55,171 bases of DNA from Clostridium celatum DSM 1785. GTDB lineage: Bacteria > Bacillota > Clostridia > Clostridiales > Clostridiaceae. Positions 9,558 to 18,466 of this stretch are shown in pieces. The stretch spans positions 1 through 55,171 of the forward strand of contig NZ_KB291665.1 of NCBI RefSeq assembly GCF_000320405.1, read 5' to 3'. Under the pieces are notes generated by a model. The model saw only the letters and a list, made by a program, of their open reading frames with translations, did not search any database and was not told where the DNA came from. Made by a program: the position numbers and the translations under genes. The number at the start of each line of letters is the position of its first letter. Position 1 is the stretch's first letter.

Positions 9558-10499
9558 ATGAGTAAAAAGACAATTTTATCAATAGTAGTATTACTAGTAG
9601 TAGTTCTTGGAGTATTTGGAGTTACTAAATTTGTAGGTGCAGAAAATAAAGGAGCAGGAGAAAGTATTGTTGTTTCTCATGAACTTGGAGAAACTACAGT
9701 TACTACAAATCCAAGTAGAATAGTGGTATTTGATTATGGTATATTAGATTCTTTAGATAAATTAGGAATAGATGGAATAGTAGGGGTAGTTCAAAGTGGA
9801 TTACCAGAATATTTAACTAAATATTCTACTGAAGAATATTCAAGTATAGGAAGTTTAAAAGAACCAGATATGGAAAAAATATTTGAATTATCTCCAGATT
9901 TAATAATAATATCAGGTAGACAAGCTGATTATTATGAAGAGTTAAATAAAATAGCTCCTACAATTCATTTAGGAGTAGATAATGAAAATTATTTAGAATC
10001 TTTTACAGTTAATATGAATACCTTAGGTAAAATATTTAACGAAGAAAAGTCAGTTGTAGAGGAACTTGAAACTATAACAGAAGCAATAGAAGCTTTAAAT
10101 AAAAAAGTTACAGAAAAGAATGTTAATGGTCTTATAGCATTAGCCAATGATGGTTCATTTAGTGTTTATGGTGCAGAATCAAGATTTGGGATAATTCACA
10201 ATGGGTTTGGAGTAATTCCAGTTGATACAACTATCGAATCTTCAACACATGGACAAAAAGCATCATTTGAGTATGTTGTTGAAAAAAATCCTCAATATTT
10301 ATTTGTAGTTGATAGAGCTGCTATTGCTGGTGGAACTACTTCTGCAAAAGAATTATTTGATAATGAATTAATGAAGAAAACAGATGCATATAAAAATGAT
10401 AATATTGTTTATTTAGATCCTGCAATTTGGTACACTTCAACTGGTGGATTTACATCTACAATGAAAATGGTAGAAGAAGTGGATTCCGCAATTAAGTAA
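9558..10499 (+). CDS. Siderophore-binding protein of the ABC transporter (FatB/CeuE/YclQ family)
   Basis: 313 residues. After a hydrophobic N-terminal segment (residues ~6-28) comes the class III binding-protein fold: TTNPSRIVVFDYGILDSLDKLGI, then PDMEKIFELSPDLIIISGRQ, and a C-terminal lobe ending in KMVEEV. This is the FatB/YclQ group that captures ferric catecholate siderophores outside the membrane. Oddly, there is no cysteine in the N-terminal segment, so the usual lipobox is missing. The protein must be held by an uncleaved signal anchor or be secreted after cleavage, for example at VGA/EN. Good ribosome site AGAGGTG, own Fur box, and a strong terminator downstream. Confidence 0.9.
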   Translation: MSKKTILSIVVLLVVVLGVFGVTKFVGAENKGAGESIVVSHELGETTVTTNPSRIVVFDYGILDSLDKLGIDGIVGVVQSGLPEYLTKYSTEEYSSIGSLKEPDMEKIFELSPDLIIISGRQADYYEELNKIAPTIHLGVDNENYLESFTVNMNTLGKIFNEEKSVVEELETITEAIEALNKKVTEKNVNGLIALANDGSFSVYGAESRFGIIHNGFGVIPVDTTIESSTHGQKASFEYVVEKNPQYLFVVDRAAIAGGTTSAKELFDNELMKKTDAYKNDNIVYLDPAIWYTSTGGFTSTMKMVEEVDSAIK

Positions 10500-10521
10500 A
10501 TTTAATATTTTATATAGGAAT

Positions 10522-10578
10522 AGCCATAATATATATTTAGATTAAAAATCTTATATATTATGGTTTTTTTTATTTTTC
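10522..10578 (+). terminator. Terminator of the siderophore operon
   Basis: AGCCATAATATATA pairs with TATATATTATGGTT around an A/T loop, followed by TTTTTTTATTTTT. Confidence 0.85.
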
Positions 10579-10689
10579 TTAAATGAATTTTGAGAAAGTT
10601 TTATTTAATAAAAATTATATTTATTAAATAAAAGAGTTTTTTATTACTAATTTATTAAAAAAATAAAATAATAATAATCAAAATAATAA

Positions 10690-10718
10690 TTGACAAATAT
10701 ATCCATAAAGGGTATATT
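10690..10718 (+). promoter_or_regulatory. his operon promoter with overlapping inverted repeat
   Basis: TTGACA (10690-10695), a 17-base spacer and TATATT (10713-10718) form a near-ideal sigma-A promoter. The arms AATATATCC (10696-10704) and GGGTATATT (10710-10718) form an inverted repeat with one mismatch across the spacer and -10. This is well placed for a repressor operator. The regulator is not identifiable from this window. No T-box leader fits in the short upstream region. Confidence 0.7.
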
Positions 10719-10733
10719 GTTATTAACTTTAGT

Positions 10734-11870
10734 ATGATAAAGTGCAATAAGCTAGTTTATAAAATAAAAGGGGTGATTAAAATAAGCAATGTAATACCAG
10801 AAGGGACAAGGGATTTTACAATTGATGAATGCATAAAAAGAAGGAGAATAGTTGACAAGGTAACAGATATATTTGATAAATGGGGTTATAGCGAAATATC
10901 AACACCAACTATTGAGTACTATGAAACTTTTAATCATAAGTCACAAAGCTTAAAAGAAGAAGAAATGTATAAGTTTTTTGATAATAGAGGAAGAATTTTA
11001 GTATTAAGGCCAGATATGACAGTACCAGTTGCAAGAATGATTAATACTAAATTTAGGGATATATCATTACCTGTAAAACTTTATTATTCAGAAAAAGTAT
11101 TTAGAGTTCATGAAATCTTAGAAGGAAAAAAAAATGAATATTTAGATTGTGGTATTGAATTTGTAGGATTAGATGGAAAAAATATTGATTTAGAAGTTTT
11201 AGTTACAGCTATTGAAACATTAAAAGCTATAGGTAATAAAAAATTTAAAATAGAAATTGGAAATGTTAATATTTCAAAAGCAGCTTTAAGTGGAATAGGA
11301 ATTAATGGAGTAGAGAAAAAAGTAATAATGAATCTTATAAATAATAAGAGTTTAATTAGTTTAAAGGAAGCTTTAGAATTACTTGATATTAGTGAAGAAA
11401 ATAAAGAGTTTTTAAATAAATTACCTTGGCTTTTTGGTGGATATGAAATGATAGAAAAAGCGAAACAATTATCAGTTAATAAAAATATGACTGAGAGTAT
11501 TATATATTTAGAAGATTTATATCTATCCTTAAAAGAGTTAGGATATGAAAAGTATATAACTGTAGATTTAAGTATGGTACCACGAGTTGATTATTATTCA
11601 GGAATCATATTTAAAGGGTATATAGATGGTATTGGAAAGGCTATATTAAGGGGAGGTAGATATAATGGGTTATTAAAAAATTTTGGACAAGATAAACCGG
11701 CAATAGGTTTTTCAATTGATATAAATGAATTAATTAATATTAATTATAATAATAAAAATAAATATCTTGAAGTTACTATTGATAATAATAATCCTATCAG
11801 TATGTTAAAAGAAGCTATTATAAAAACAAATGAAGGAAAAAGAGTAAATATTAAATATAAAAATAAGTAG
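10734..11870 (+). CDS. hisZ: ATP phosphoribosyltransferase regulatory subunit
   Basis: HisZ is a histidyl-tRNA-synthetase-like protein that complexes with short-form HisG and confers histidine feedback on the first step of histidine synthesis. Visible features: IPEGTRDF, the class II synthetase motif 2 region RPDMTVPVAR, and RVDYYSGIIFKGY near the C-terminus. The annotated ATG at 10734 has no ribosome site and lies only ~9 bases after the predicted transcription start. AGGGGTG at 10769-10775 is ideally placed only for an ATA codon at 10782 (product starting ISNVIPEGTRD), while GTG at 10773 lies too close to it. The true start is therefore uncertain and may be non-canonical. Confidence 0.9.
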   Translation: MIKCNKLVYKIKGVIKISNVIPEGTRDFTIDECIKRRRIVDKVTDIFDKWGYSEISTPTIEYYETFNHKSQSLKEEEMYKFFDNRGRILVLRPDMTVPVARMINTKFRDISLPVKLYYSEKVFRVHEILEGKKNEYLDCGIEFVGLDGKNIDLEVLVTAIETLKAIGNKKFKIEIGNVNISKAALSGIGINGVEKKVIMNLINNKSLISLKEALELLDISEENKEFLNKLPWLFGGYEMIEKAKQLSVNKNMTESIIYLEDLYLSLKELGYEKYITVDLSMVPRVDYYSGIIFKGYIDGIGKAILRGGRYNGLLKNFGQDKPAIGFSIDINELININYNNKNKYLEVTIDNNNPISMLKEAIIKTNEGKRVNIKYKNK

Positions 11871-11880
11871 GAGGTGGAGT

Positions 11881-12507
11881 ATGAGCATAAGCATAGCATT
11901 AACTAAAGGAAGAATTGAAAAAGAAGTAATAAAAATTTTAGAAAAATCAAACTTTGGTATAGATGAGCTGAAAAATAAGGGGCGGAAATTAGTGTTCAAT
12001 GATACTAAAGAAGATATAAAGTATTTTTTGGTTAAGGCTAATGATACAGTAACTTATGTTGAACATGGTGTTGCAGATATAGCTATAGTAGGAAAAGATA
12101 CCTTGCTAGAGCGGGAAGAGGATTATTATGAGGTACTTGATTTAGGATTAGGTAAATGTAAATTTATTGTAGCAGCACTTCCAGATTCCAATATATTTAA
12201 TAATGGTGGGCATATAAAAATAGCAAGTAAATATCCAACAGTAACAAAAAAATATTTTCAAAGTAGAGGTATGGATGTTGAAGTAATAAAAATAGAAGGT
12301 TCTGTAGAGTTAGCACCTATACTAGGAATTAGCAATGCTATTGTAGATATTATGGAAACAGGTACTACTTTAAAAGAGAATGGATTAATAGTTTTAGCTG
12401 AAATTTGTGATATTAGTACAAGAGTTATTATAAATAAATCTAGCTTTAAACTTAAAAGCAATGAAATTAATAGATTCCTAAATAAAATAAGAAGATGTAT
12501 TAAATAA
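11881..12507 (+). CDS. hisG: ATP phosphoribosyltransferase catalytic subunit, short form
   Basis: Catalyses ATP + PRPP to phosphoribosyl-ATP, the committed step of histidine synthesis. The 208-residue length is that of the short form, which lacks the C-terminal regulatory domain and needs HisZ, encoded just upstream. Motifs: ALTKGRIEKE at the N-terminus, GVADIAIVGKDTL, and the PRPP-binding loop region IVDIMETGTTLKENGL near residue 155. AGGAGGTG precedes the ATG. Second gene of the his operon. Confidence 0.95.
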   Translation: MSISIALTKGRIEKEVIKILEKSNFGIDELKNKGRKLVFNDTKEDIKYFLVKANDTVTYVEHGVADIAIVGKDTLLEREEDYYEVLDLGLGKCKFIVAALPDSNIFNNGGHIKIASKYPTVTKKYFQSRGMDVEVIKIEGSVELAPILGISNAIVDIMETGTTLKENGLIVLAEICDISTRVIINKSSFKLKSNEINRFLNKIRRCIK

Positions 12508-12541
12508 ACATAGTTATTATAGCTATAAGGGGGCGAATTTT

Positions 12542-13840
12542 ATGATAGATGTAATAGAGTATTCAAAATATGAAAAAAACAATCTACTAAAAATCCTTGA
12601 GGAAAGAAATAATACAAAGTCAAACAACATAGAAGATAAAGTTAGAAATATTATAGAGACGGTTAAAGATTATGGAGATAGAGCATTAATAAATTTTACT
12701 AAACAATTTGATAATATAATGTTAGAAGATTTAAGAGTAACGGAAGATGAAATAGAAGAAGCATATAATTCTGTAGATAAAGAATTTATTGATATATTAA
12801 AGGAAAGTAAAGAAAATATTAAAGCATATCATGAAAAGCAAAAAAAGTTAGATTATATATATACTAAAGAAAATGGAGTATATATGGGACAAAGAATAAT
12901 TCCAATAGAGAGTGTTGGTGTATATGTACCAGGGGGAAAGGCTGCATATCCATCATCAGTATTGATGAATGTAATTCCAGCTAAAATAGCAGGAGTTAAA
13001 AAAATAGTAATGGTAACACCACCAAGTTTAAATGGAGAAGTAAATAAGAATATTTTAGCAGCAGCAAAAATTTCAGGAGTAGATGAAGTATTTAAGGTAG
13101 GTGGAGCACAAGCTATAGCTGCATTAGCTTATGGAACTGAAACTATAGAAGCTGTTTGTACTATTGTAGGACCAGGTAATGCATATGTGGCAGAGGCAAA
13201 AAGACAGGTTTATGGAAAAGTAGGAATAGATATGATTGCAGGTCCAAGTGAAGTGTTAATAATTGCAGATGAAGCTGCAAATGAAAAGTTTATAGCAGCA
13301 GATTTAATGGCTCAAGCAGAGCATGATGAAATGGCATCTTCAATTTTAATAACCACATCTATGAATCTTGCAAAAAAAGTAAATAATGAAGTGAAAGTTA
13401 AAGTTGAAGATTTAGATAGAAAAGAGATAGTAAAAAAATCCTTACAAAGTTATGGGAAGATAATAGTTTGTAATAATATTGATGAATGTATAGACATTTC
13501 AAACAAAATATCGCCAGAGCATTTAGAAATTCTTCTTAAAAATCCTATAGAATACTTAGAAAAAATAAAAAATGCAGGTTCTATATTTTTGGGAGAATAT
13601 ACACCGGAACCAATGGGAGATTACTTTGCAGGAACAAATCATGTATTACCAACATGTAGAAGTGCTAGATTTTCATCACCACTATCTTTAGATACATTTA
13701 CTAAAAAATCATCCTATTTATATTATTCAAAGGAAGCTTTACTTAATTGCGGAGAGAAAGTTGTAAAATTTGCAAAAGAAGAAGGATTAACAGCTCATGG
13801 AAATTCTATAAAGGTTAGATTAGAATATGAAGAAAATTAA
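12542..13840 (+). CDS. hisD: Histidinol dehydrogenase
   Basis: A zinc enzyme that oxidises L-histidinol to L-histidine in two NAD-dependent steps, the last step of the pathway. 432 residues, the usual length. Conserved blocks: VYVPGGKAAYPSSVLMN, KVGGAQAIAALAYGT, GPGNAYVAEAKR, IDMIAGPSEVLIIADE, AQAEHDE with catalytic/zinc-binding Glu-His, SPEHLEI, and TNHVLPT near the C-terminus. Ribosome site AAGGGGG upstream. It overlaps hisC by 14 bases. Confidence 0.97.
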   Translation: MIDVIEYSKYEKNNLLKILEERNNTKSNNIEDKVRNIIETVKDYGDRALINFTKQFDNIMLEDLRVTEDEIEEAYNSVDKEFIDILKESKENIKAYHEKQKKLDYIYTKENGVYMGQRIIPIESVGVYVPGGKAAYPSSVLMNVIPAKIAGVKKIVMVTPPSLNGEVNKNILAAAKISGVDEVFKVGGAQAIAALAYGTETIEAVCTIVGPGNAYVAEAKRQVYGKVGIDMIAGPSEVLIIADEAANEKFIAADLMAQAEHDEMASSILITTSMNLAKKVNNEVKVKVEDLDRKEIVKKSLQSYGKIIVCNNIDECIDISNKISPEHLEILLKNPIEYLEKIKNAGSIFLGEYTPEPMGDYFAGTNHVLPTCRSARFSSPLSLDTFTKKSSYLYYSKEALLNCGEKVVKFAKEEGLTAHGNSIKVRLEYEEN

Positions 13841-14885
13841 TACGTATAAAAATATTATGAATAATAAGATAGGTATAAGAGTAAATGGAAATGAGAGTTA
13901 TAAGAATTTAGATAATGAAGATTTGTTGAATGCACTTGAAAGTACCAAAAACACTAAGTTTAATAGATATCCAGATAGTGACTCTAAGAGGCTTAGAGAA
14001 GAGTATGGAAGATTAATAGATATGCCATTAGAAAATATTATAGCAGGCAATGGATCAGATGAAATGATATCATTAGTAATAGCAGTATATGTTAAAAGAA
14101 AAAGTGTAGTTATGACAATTAAGCCTGATTTTTCAATGTATGATTTTTATGTATCTCTAAATAATGGAGTTATTAAAAAGTTTGAAACAAGGGAGGACGG
14201 CAGTTTTTCTTTAGATGATTTCATAGCATTTGGAAAAGAGATAAATCCTAATCTTATAATTATTTCAAATCCTAATAATCCAACAGGACATACATTAAAT
14301 AATATTGAAATATTAAAAATTTTAGATGTGTTTAGAGAAAGTAAAATTCTTATAGATGAAGCTTACTATGAATTTTACGGACAAACAATGCTTAAATATG
14401 TAAATGAATATAAAAATTTAATTATTACACGAACTTTATCTAAGGCATGGGGATTAGCTGCTCTTAGGGTAGGTTTTTTAATTTCCAATGAAGATAATGT
14501 AGTAGAATTAAACAAATATAAAGTTCCATATAATTTAAATCAACTTTCTCAAGATATTGCATGTAATATTATTAATCATCCAGAGAAGGTGATAAAAAAC
14601 GTTGAGGAAATTGTAAGTGAAAGAGAACGTTTATATAAAAATTTAAAAGAAATAGAATTACGAAACAAAGAAATAATTACTTTTTATCCATCAAAGGCAA
14701 ATTTTATTTTTGCTAAGAGTAAATACAAAGATAAAATTAAGGCTGAGATGGAAGAACAAGGAATATTGATTAGATATTTTAATGATGATACTTTTAGAAT
14801 TTCAATTGGGGAAAGTTGGGAAAATGATTTAATCATAACCGTTATTAAGAAGGCATTAGGATATGAGGTGGAAAATAATGTGTAA
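13827..14885 (+). CDS. hisC: Histidinol-phosphate aminotransferase
   Basis: PLP-dependent aminotransferase making L-histidinol phosphate from imidazole-acetol phosphate and glutamate. 352 residues. The N-terminal NKIGIRVNGNESY, FNRYPD, the glycine-rich GNGSDEMI, SNPNNPTGH, ILIDEAYYEF and the PLP-lysine region RTLSKAWGLAALRVGF are all present. It starts inside the end of hisD and ends inside hisB, which points to translational coupling. Confidence 0.95.
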   Translation: MKKINTYKNIMNNKIGIRVNGNESYKNLDNEDLLNALESTKNTKFNRYPDSDSKRLREEYGRLIDMPLENIIAGNGSDEMISLVIAVYVKRKSVVMTIKPDFSMYDFYVSLNNGVIKKFETREDGSFSLDDFIAFGKEINPNLIIISNPNNPTGHTLNNIEILKILDVFRESKILIDEAYYEFYGQTMLKYVNEYKNLIITRTLSKAWGLAALRVGFLISNEDNVVELNKYKVPYNLNQLSQDIACNIINHPEKVIKNVEEIVSERERLYKNLKEIELRNKEIITFYPSKANFIFAKSKYKDKIKAEMEEQGILIRYFNDDTFRISIGESWENDLIITVIKKALGYEVENNV

Positions 14886-15462
14886 AAGAATAGGGGAAAT
14901 AAAAAGAGATACTAATGAAACCAATATAAATATGGAAATTAATTTAGATGGTAATGGCACTAATAAAATAGAAACTAATATTGGTTTTTTTAATCATATG
15001 CTTATGCTTTTTTCTTTTCATAGTGGTATTGATATAAATTTAATGGCAAAAGGCGATATAGAAGTATGTGATCATCATTTAGTTGAAGATGTTGGTATAT
15101 GCTTGGGAAAAGCTATTAATAAGGCTTTAGGAGAAAAACGTGGGATAAAGAGATATGCTACTTGTTTTATACCTATGGATGAAGCTTTAACAATGGTCTC
15201 TTTAGATATTAGCGGAAGACCTTTTTTATATTTCGAAGGGGATTTTAGGCGAGAATCTATAGGGAATTTTTCAACTGAAATGGTTAAGGAGTTTTTTAAG
15301 GCAGTAGCATTTAATTCAGGAATAACATTGCATATTAAAGTCCTGTATGGAGAAAATGATCACCATAAGATTGAAGGGATATTTAAAGCTTTTGGAAGGG
15401 CATTAAAAGAAGCTATAGAGATATCCGGAAATAATATACCATCATCTAAAGGTAAAATATAA
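14878..15462 (+). CDS. hisB: Imidazoleglycerol-phosphate dehydratase (monofunctional)
   Basis: Dehydrates imidazole-glycerol phosphate. The frame is open from 14863, but GAGGTGG at 14865-14871 and the usual family start (R-x-x-E-I-x-R-x-T-x-E-T) support the ATG at 14878, giving 194 residues. Metal-ligand motifs GFFNHML, CDHHLVEDVGI, MDEAL and NDHHKIEGIFKAFGRAL are visible. There is no fused histidinol-phosphatase domain, unlike E. coli HisB. It overlaps hisC by eight bases. Confidence 0.95.
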   Translation: MCKRIGEIKRDTNETNINMEINLDGNGTNKIETNIGFFNHMLMLFSFHSGIDINLMAKGDIEVCDHHLVEDVGICLGKAINKALGEKRGIKRYATCFIPMDEALTMVSLDISGRPFLYFEGDFRRESIGNFSTEMVKEFFKAVAFNSGITLHIKVLYGENDHHKIEGIFKAFGRALKEAIEISGNNIPSSKGKI

Positions 15463-15501
15463 TTTTGAATTTACAGCTAATATGTAAGGGGGCATTTGGA
15501 G

Positions 15502-16113
15502 ATGATTGTTATTATTGATTATGGAATGGGAAATTTAAAGAGTGTTTATAATGCGTTAAGTACATTAAATTTACCTTGTAAAATTTCTAGCGATATAAGT
15601 GATATAAAGAATGCTGAAAAATTAATATTACCGGGGGTTGGAGCTTTTAATGAGGCTATGGACAACCTTTGTAATTATAGATTAATAGATGCAATAAAAG
15701 ATAAAGTTAATAATGGATGTCCACTACTTGGAATATGTTTGGGGATGCAGATGCTTTTTGAAGAAGGATATGAAGGCGAAATTAGAAATGGATTAGGTTT
15801 TATTAAAGGAAAAATAAAAAGGATAGAACCAAAGAAATATGTAAAACTCCCGCATATAGGATGGAATAGATTGGAGACTAACAATTATAATAATATTCTT
15901 TATGGAGTTTCGGAAGAAAACTTTGTTTATTATGTTCATAGTTTTATGGCAAGAGATATGGAGGATGTAAATTTAGTAGCATATTCAGAGTATGGCGGAG
16001 TAAAAATTCCTGGGTTAGTAAATAAAGATAATATTTATGGAGCACAATTTCATCCAGAAAAAAGTGGAGAAATAGGTCTTAAAATACTTAGAAATTTTGG
16101 GGAGATGATTTAA
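15502..16113 (+). CDS. hisH: Imidazole glycerol phosphate synthase glutaminase subunit
   Basis: Class I glutamine amidotransferase feeding ammonia to HisF. 203 residues from the ATG at 15502; AAGGGGG nine bases upstream fits this ATG better than the in-frame TTG at 15496. The nucleophile cysteine is in LLGICLGMQ, the oxyanion/P-loop is IDYGMGN, and the His/Glu of the triad are in AQFHPEKSG. The stop overlaps the hisA start (TAATG). Confidence 0.95.
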   Translation: MIVIIDYGMGNLKSVYNALSTLNLPCKISSDISDIKNAEKLILPGVGAFNEAMDNLCNYRLIDAIKDKVNNGCPLLGICLGMQMLFEEGYEGEIRNGLGFIKGKIKRIEPKKYVKLPHIGWNRLETNNYNNILYGVSEENFVYYVHSFMARDMEDVNLVAYSEYGGVKIPGLVNKDNIYGAQFHPEKSGEIGLKILRNFGEMI

Positions 16114-16832
16114 TGATTATAATTCCAGCAATAGATATTATAGAGCAAAAGCCTGTTAGACTTTATCAAGGAAATTATGAGAAAAAGGAAATAGTTGGAC
16201 AAAGTGTATTAGATATAGCAAGGGGATTTGAGAGAGCAGGGGCTAAGTATATACATTTAGTTGATTTAGATGGAGCTAAAGACGGAAGACTTATTAACAA
16301 AGAAATAATTATTAATGTAGCAAAAAGTATAAATATACCTATAGAAGTTGGTGGAGGAATTAGAAGTTATGATGATGTAAAATATTTGGTAGATAATGGG
16401 GTAAGTAGGATAATTTTAGGGACTATGGCTATTGAAAATAAAGATGCTCTTAAAGAAATTATTACTGATTTTAAAGATAAGATAGCAATAGGAGTAGATT
16501 GTAGAAATGGATACTTATGTACAAGAGGCTGGATTAAGAAAAGTAATATAAATTATATTGAGTTTTCAAGAGATATGGAATCTCTAGGTATTAAAAACAT
16601 AATAGTAACTGATATAAGTAAAGATGGAACATTAATGGGGTCTAATATAGAAATGTTGAAAGAGTTACAAAAAGAAGTAAATATAAAAATAACTGCTTCT
16701 GGTGGAGTAAGAGATATCCATGATATTAAAAAACTTAAAGAAATTAATATTTATGGGGTTATAATTGGAAAGGCTTTGTATAGTGGCAATATAAACTTAA
16801 AAAAAGCAATAGAAGTAGTTGGAGGTGCTTAA
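16113..16832 (+). CDS. hisA: ProFAR isomerase
   Basis: The 239-residue TIM barrel that isomerises ProFAR to PRFAR. The N-terminal half has PAIDIIEQKPVRLYQG with the catalytic aspartate, HLVDLDGA, and VGGGIRSYDDV. The C-terminal half has TDISKDGTLMGSN with the second aspartate, ASGGV, and GVIIGKALY. The half-barrel repeat shared with HisF is evident. Coupled to hisH by a one-base overlap and directly abutting hisF. Confidence 0.95.
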   Translation: MIIIPAIDIIEQKPVRLYQGNYEKKEIVGQSVLDIARGFERAGAKYIHLVDLDGAKDGRLINKEIIINVAKSINIPIEVGGGIRSYDDVKYLVDNGVSRIILGTMAIENKDALKEIITDFKDKIAIGVDCRNGYLCTRGWIKKSNINYIEFSRDMESLGIKNIIVTDISKDGTLMGSNIEMLKELQKEVNIKITASGGVRDIHDIKKLKEINIYGVIIGKALYSGNINLKKAIEVVGGA

Positions 16833-17603
16833 GTGCATACTAAAAGAATTATTCCTTGTTTAGATGTAAGAGATGGAAAGGTTGTTAAAGGAATCAACTT
16901 TGTAGGGATAAAGGAAATTGGAGATCCTGTGTTGTTAGGTGAATATTACTATAATCAAGGAGCAGATGAATTAGTATTTTTAGACATAACAGCTAGTCAT
17001 GAAAATCGAGGAATAATGGAAAAAGTTGTTGAAAGGGTAGCAGAAAAAATATTTATTCCTTTTACTGTTGGTGGAGGTTTAAGGAATATTGAAGATATAA
17101 AAAGAATATTGAGGGCAGGAGCGGATAAGGTTAGTTTAAATTCAGCAGCAGTTAGAAATAAAGGGCTTATAAAGGAAGGAGCTTATTATTTTGGAAACCA
17201 ATGTATTGTACTTGCTGTAGATGCAAAACGTAGGCAAGATAACAAAGGGTGGAATGTATTTGTTAATGGAGGAAGAATAGATACAGGAATTAATGTCTTA
17301 AAATGGATTGAAGAGGCGACAAAGCTTGGAGCAGGAGAAATATTATTAACGTCTATGGAGGCAGATGGAACTAAAAATGGTTTTGATATTGAACTTATAA
17401 AAAGAGCCAATGAAGTAACCAATGTACCAATAATTGCATCTGGTGGATGTGGTAAAATAGAAGATTTCTTAGAGGTTTTTAAAGATGGGATGGCTGATGC
17501 AGCATTAGCAGCATCGCTTTTTCATTATGGTGAGATAAGTATACAAGAGGTTAAAAAATATTTAAAGGAAAATGGCATTAATGTTAGAAGTTTTAATAAC
17601 TAA
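16833..17603 (+). CDS. hisF: Imidazole glycerol phosphate synthase cyclase subunit
   Basis: Closes the imidazole ring and releases AICAR, together with HisH. 256-residue TIM barrel starting with GTG immediately after the hisA stop; GGAGGTG within the end of hisA is the ribosome site. Conserved [14 protein letters not shown] with the catalytic aspartate, [43 protein letters not shown] and ASGGCG are present. A gap of ~108 bases with no promoter that I can defend separates it from hisI. Confidence 0.97.
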   Translation: MHTKRIIPCLDVRDGKVVKGINFVGIKEIGDPVLLGEYYYNQGADELVFLDITASHENRGIMEKVVERVAEKIFIPFTVGGGLRNIEDIKRILRAGADKVSLNSAAVRNKGLIKEGAYYFGNQCIVLAVDAKRRQDNKGWNVFVNGGRIDTGINVLKWIEEATKLGAGEILLTSMEADGTKNGFDIELIKRANEVTNVPIIASGGCGKIEDFLEVFKDGMADAALAASLFHYGEISIQEVKKYLKENGINVRSFNN

Positions 17604-17711
17604 CAAATAAATTTAAAGTTTAATTTATAAAATATTTAAGTTATAAATAAGAATATATAAAGATGTATTATAGATAAAACAACAAAAATAAGGGGTATAG
17701 AAGGGATTAAT

Positions 17712-18041
17712 ATGACTAATATTAATAGGATTATTTTAGACTTTGAAAAAGGAAAAGGGCTTATTCCTACCATAATTCAAGATTATAAAACTAACGAGGT
17801 TTTGATGTTAGCATATATGTCTGAAGAAAGTTTTAAGTTAACATGTGATGAAAAAAAGACTTGGTTTTATAGTAGAAGTAGAAATGAGTTATGGAACAAG
17901 GGTTCTACATCAGGCAATTTTCAAGAAGTAAAAGAAATATGGGTAGACTGTGATAGTGATACATTATTAATAAAAGTAATTCAAAGGGGCGCAGCTTGTC
18001 ATACAGGTGAAAAAAGTTGTTTTTTTAGGAGGATTGAGTAA
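17712..18041 (+). CDS. hisI: Phosphoribosyl-AMP cyclohydrolase
   Basis: Opens the purine ring of phosphoribosyl-AMP. 109 residues, a stand-alone enzyme. The zinc/catalytic motifs WVDCDSDT and [14 protein letters not shown], plus MLAYMSEES and [21 protein letters not shown], are textbook. HisI and HisE are separate polypeptides here, unlike the fused form in many bacteria. Its last codons contain the hisE ribosome site. Confidence 0.96.
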   Translation: MTNINRIILDFEKGKGLIPTIIQDYKTNEVLMLAYMSEESFKLTCDEKKTWFYSRSRNELWNKGSTSGNFQEVKEIWVDCDSDTLLIKVIQRGAACHTGEKSCFFRRIE

Positions 18042-18042
18042 A

Positions 18043-18363
18043 GTGATATTTGATGATTTATATAAAGTTATTAAAGATAGAGAAATTAATGGCAAGGATA
18101 AGTCATATACTAAATATTTATTAGATACAGGAACTGATAAGATATTAAAAAAAGTTGGGGAGGAATGTACAGAAGTGATAATTGCAGCTAAAGAAAATAA
18201 TAAAGACGAAATAGTAAATGAAATTTGTGACTTAGCTTATCATTTATTAGTTCTTATGGTTAATAAAAAAATTGATATTGAAGATATAAATAATGAATTA
18301 GTAAAAAGACGAGATAAAATAAATAATTTTAAAGGTGAAAGAAAAAATATAGATATACTTTGA
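18043..18363 (+). CDS. hisE: Phosphoribosyl-ATP pyrophosphatase
   Basis: Hydrolyses phosphoribosyl-ATP to phosphoribosyl-AMP. AGGAGG at 18027-18032 lies ten bases before GTG at 18043, so I place the start there (106 residues, normal for HisE) rather than further upstream inside hisI. The conserved KKVGEECTEVIIAAKE motif and EICDLAYHLLVLM are present; these acidic residues bind Mg2+. It begins one base after the hisI stop and is the last recognised pathway gene of the operon. Confidence 0.94.
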   Translation: MIFDDLYKVIKDREINGKDKSYTKYLLDTGTDKILKKVGEECTEVIIAAKENNKDEIVNEICDLAYHLLVLMVNKKIDIEDINNELVKRRDKINNFKGERKNIDIL

Positions 18364-18466
18364 TATAATAGTGTAGCGTTAGAAACTTAATCTTTCCTTA
18401 TATATATAAATTATAATATAATGAAAATTAAATAAGTATTAGTTTAGAGACATCAAGGAGAATAAA

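Noticed and set aside
10579..10733. T-box or attenuator leader for the his operon
   Set aside because: Only ~15 bases separate the predicted transcription start from the coding frame, and no T-box core sequence is present.
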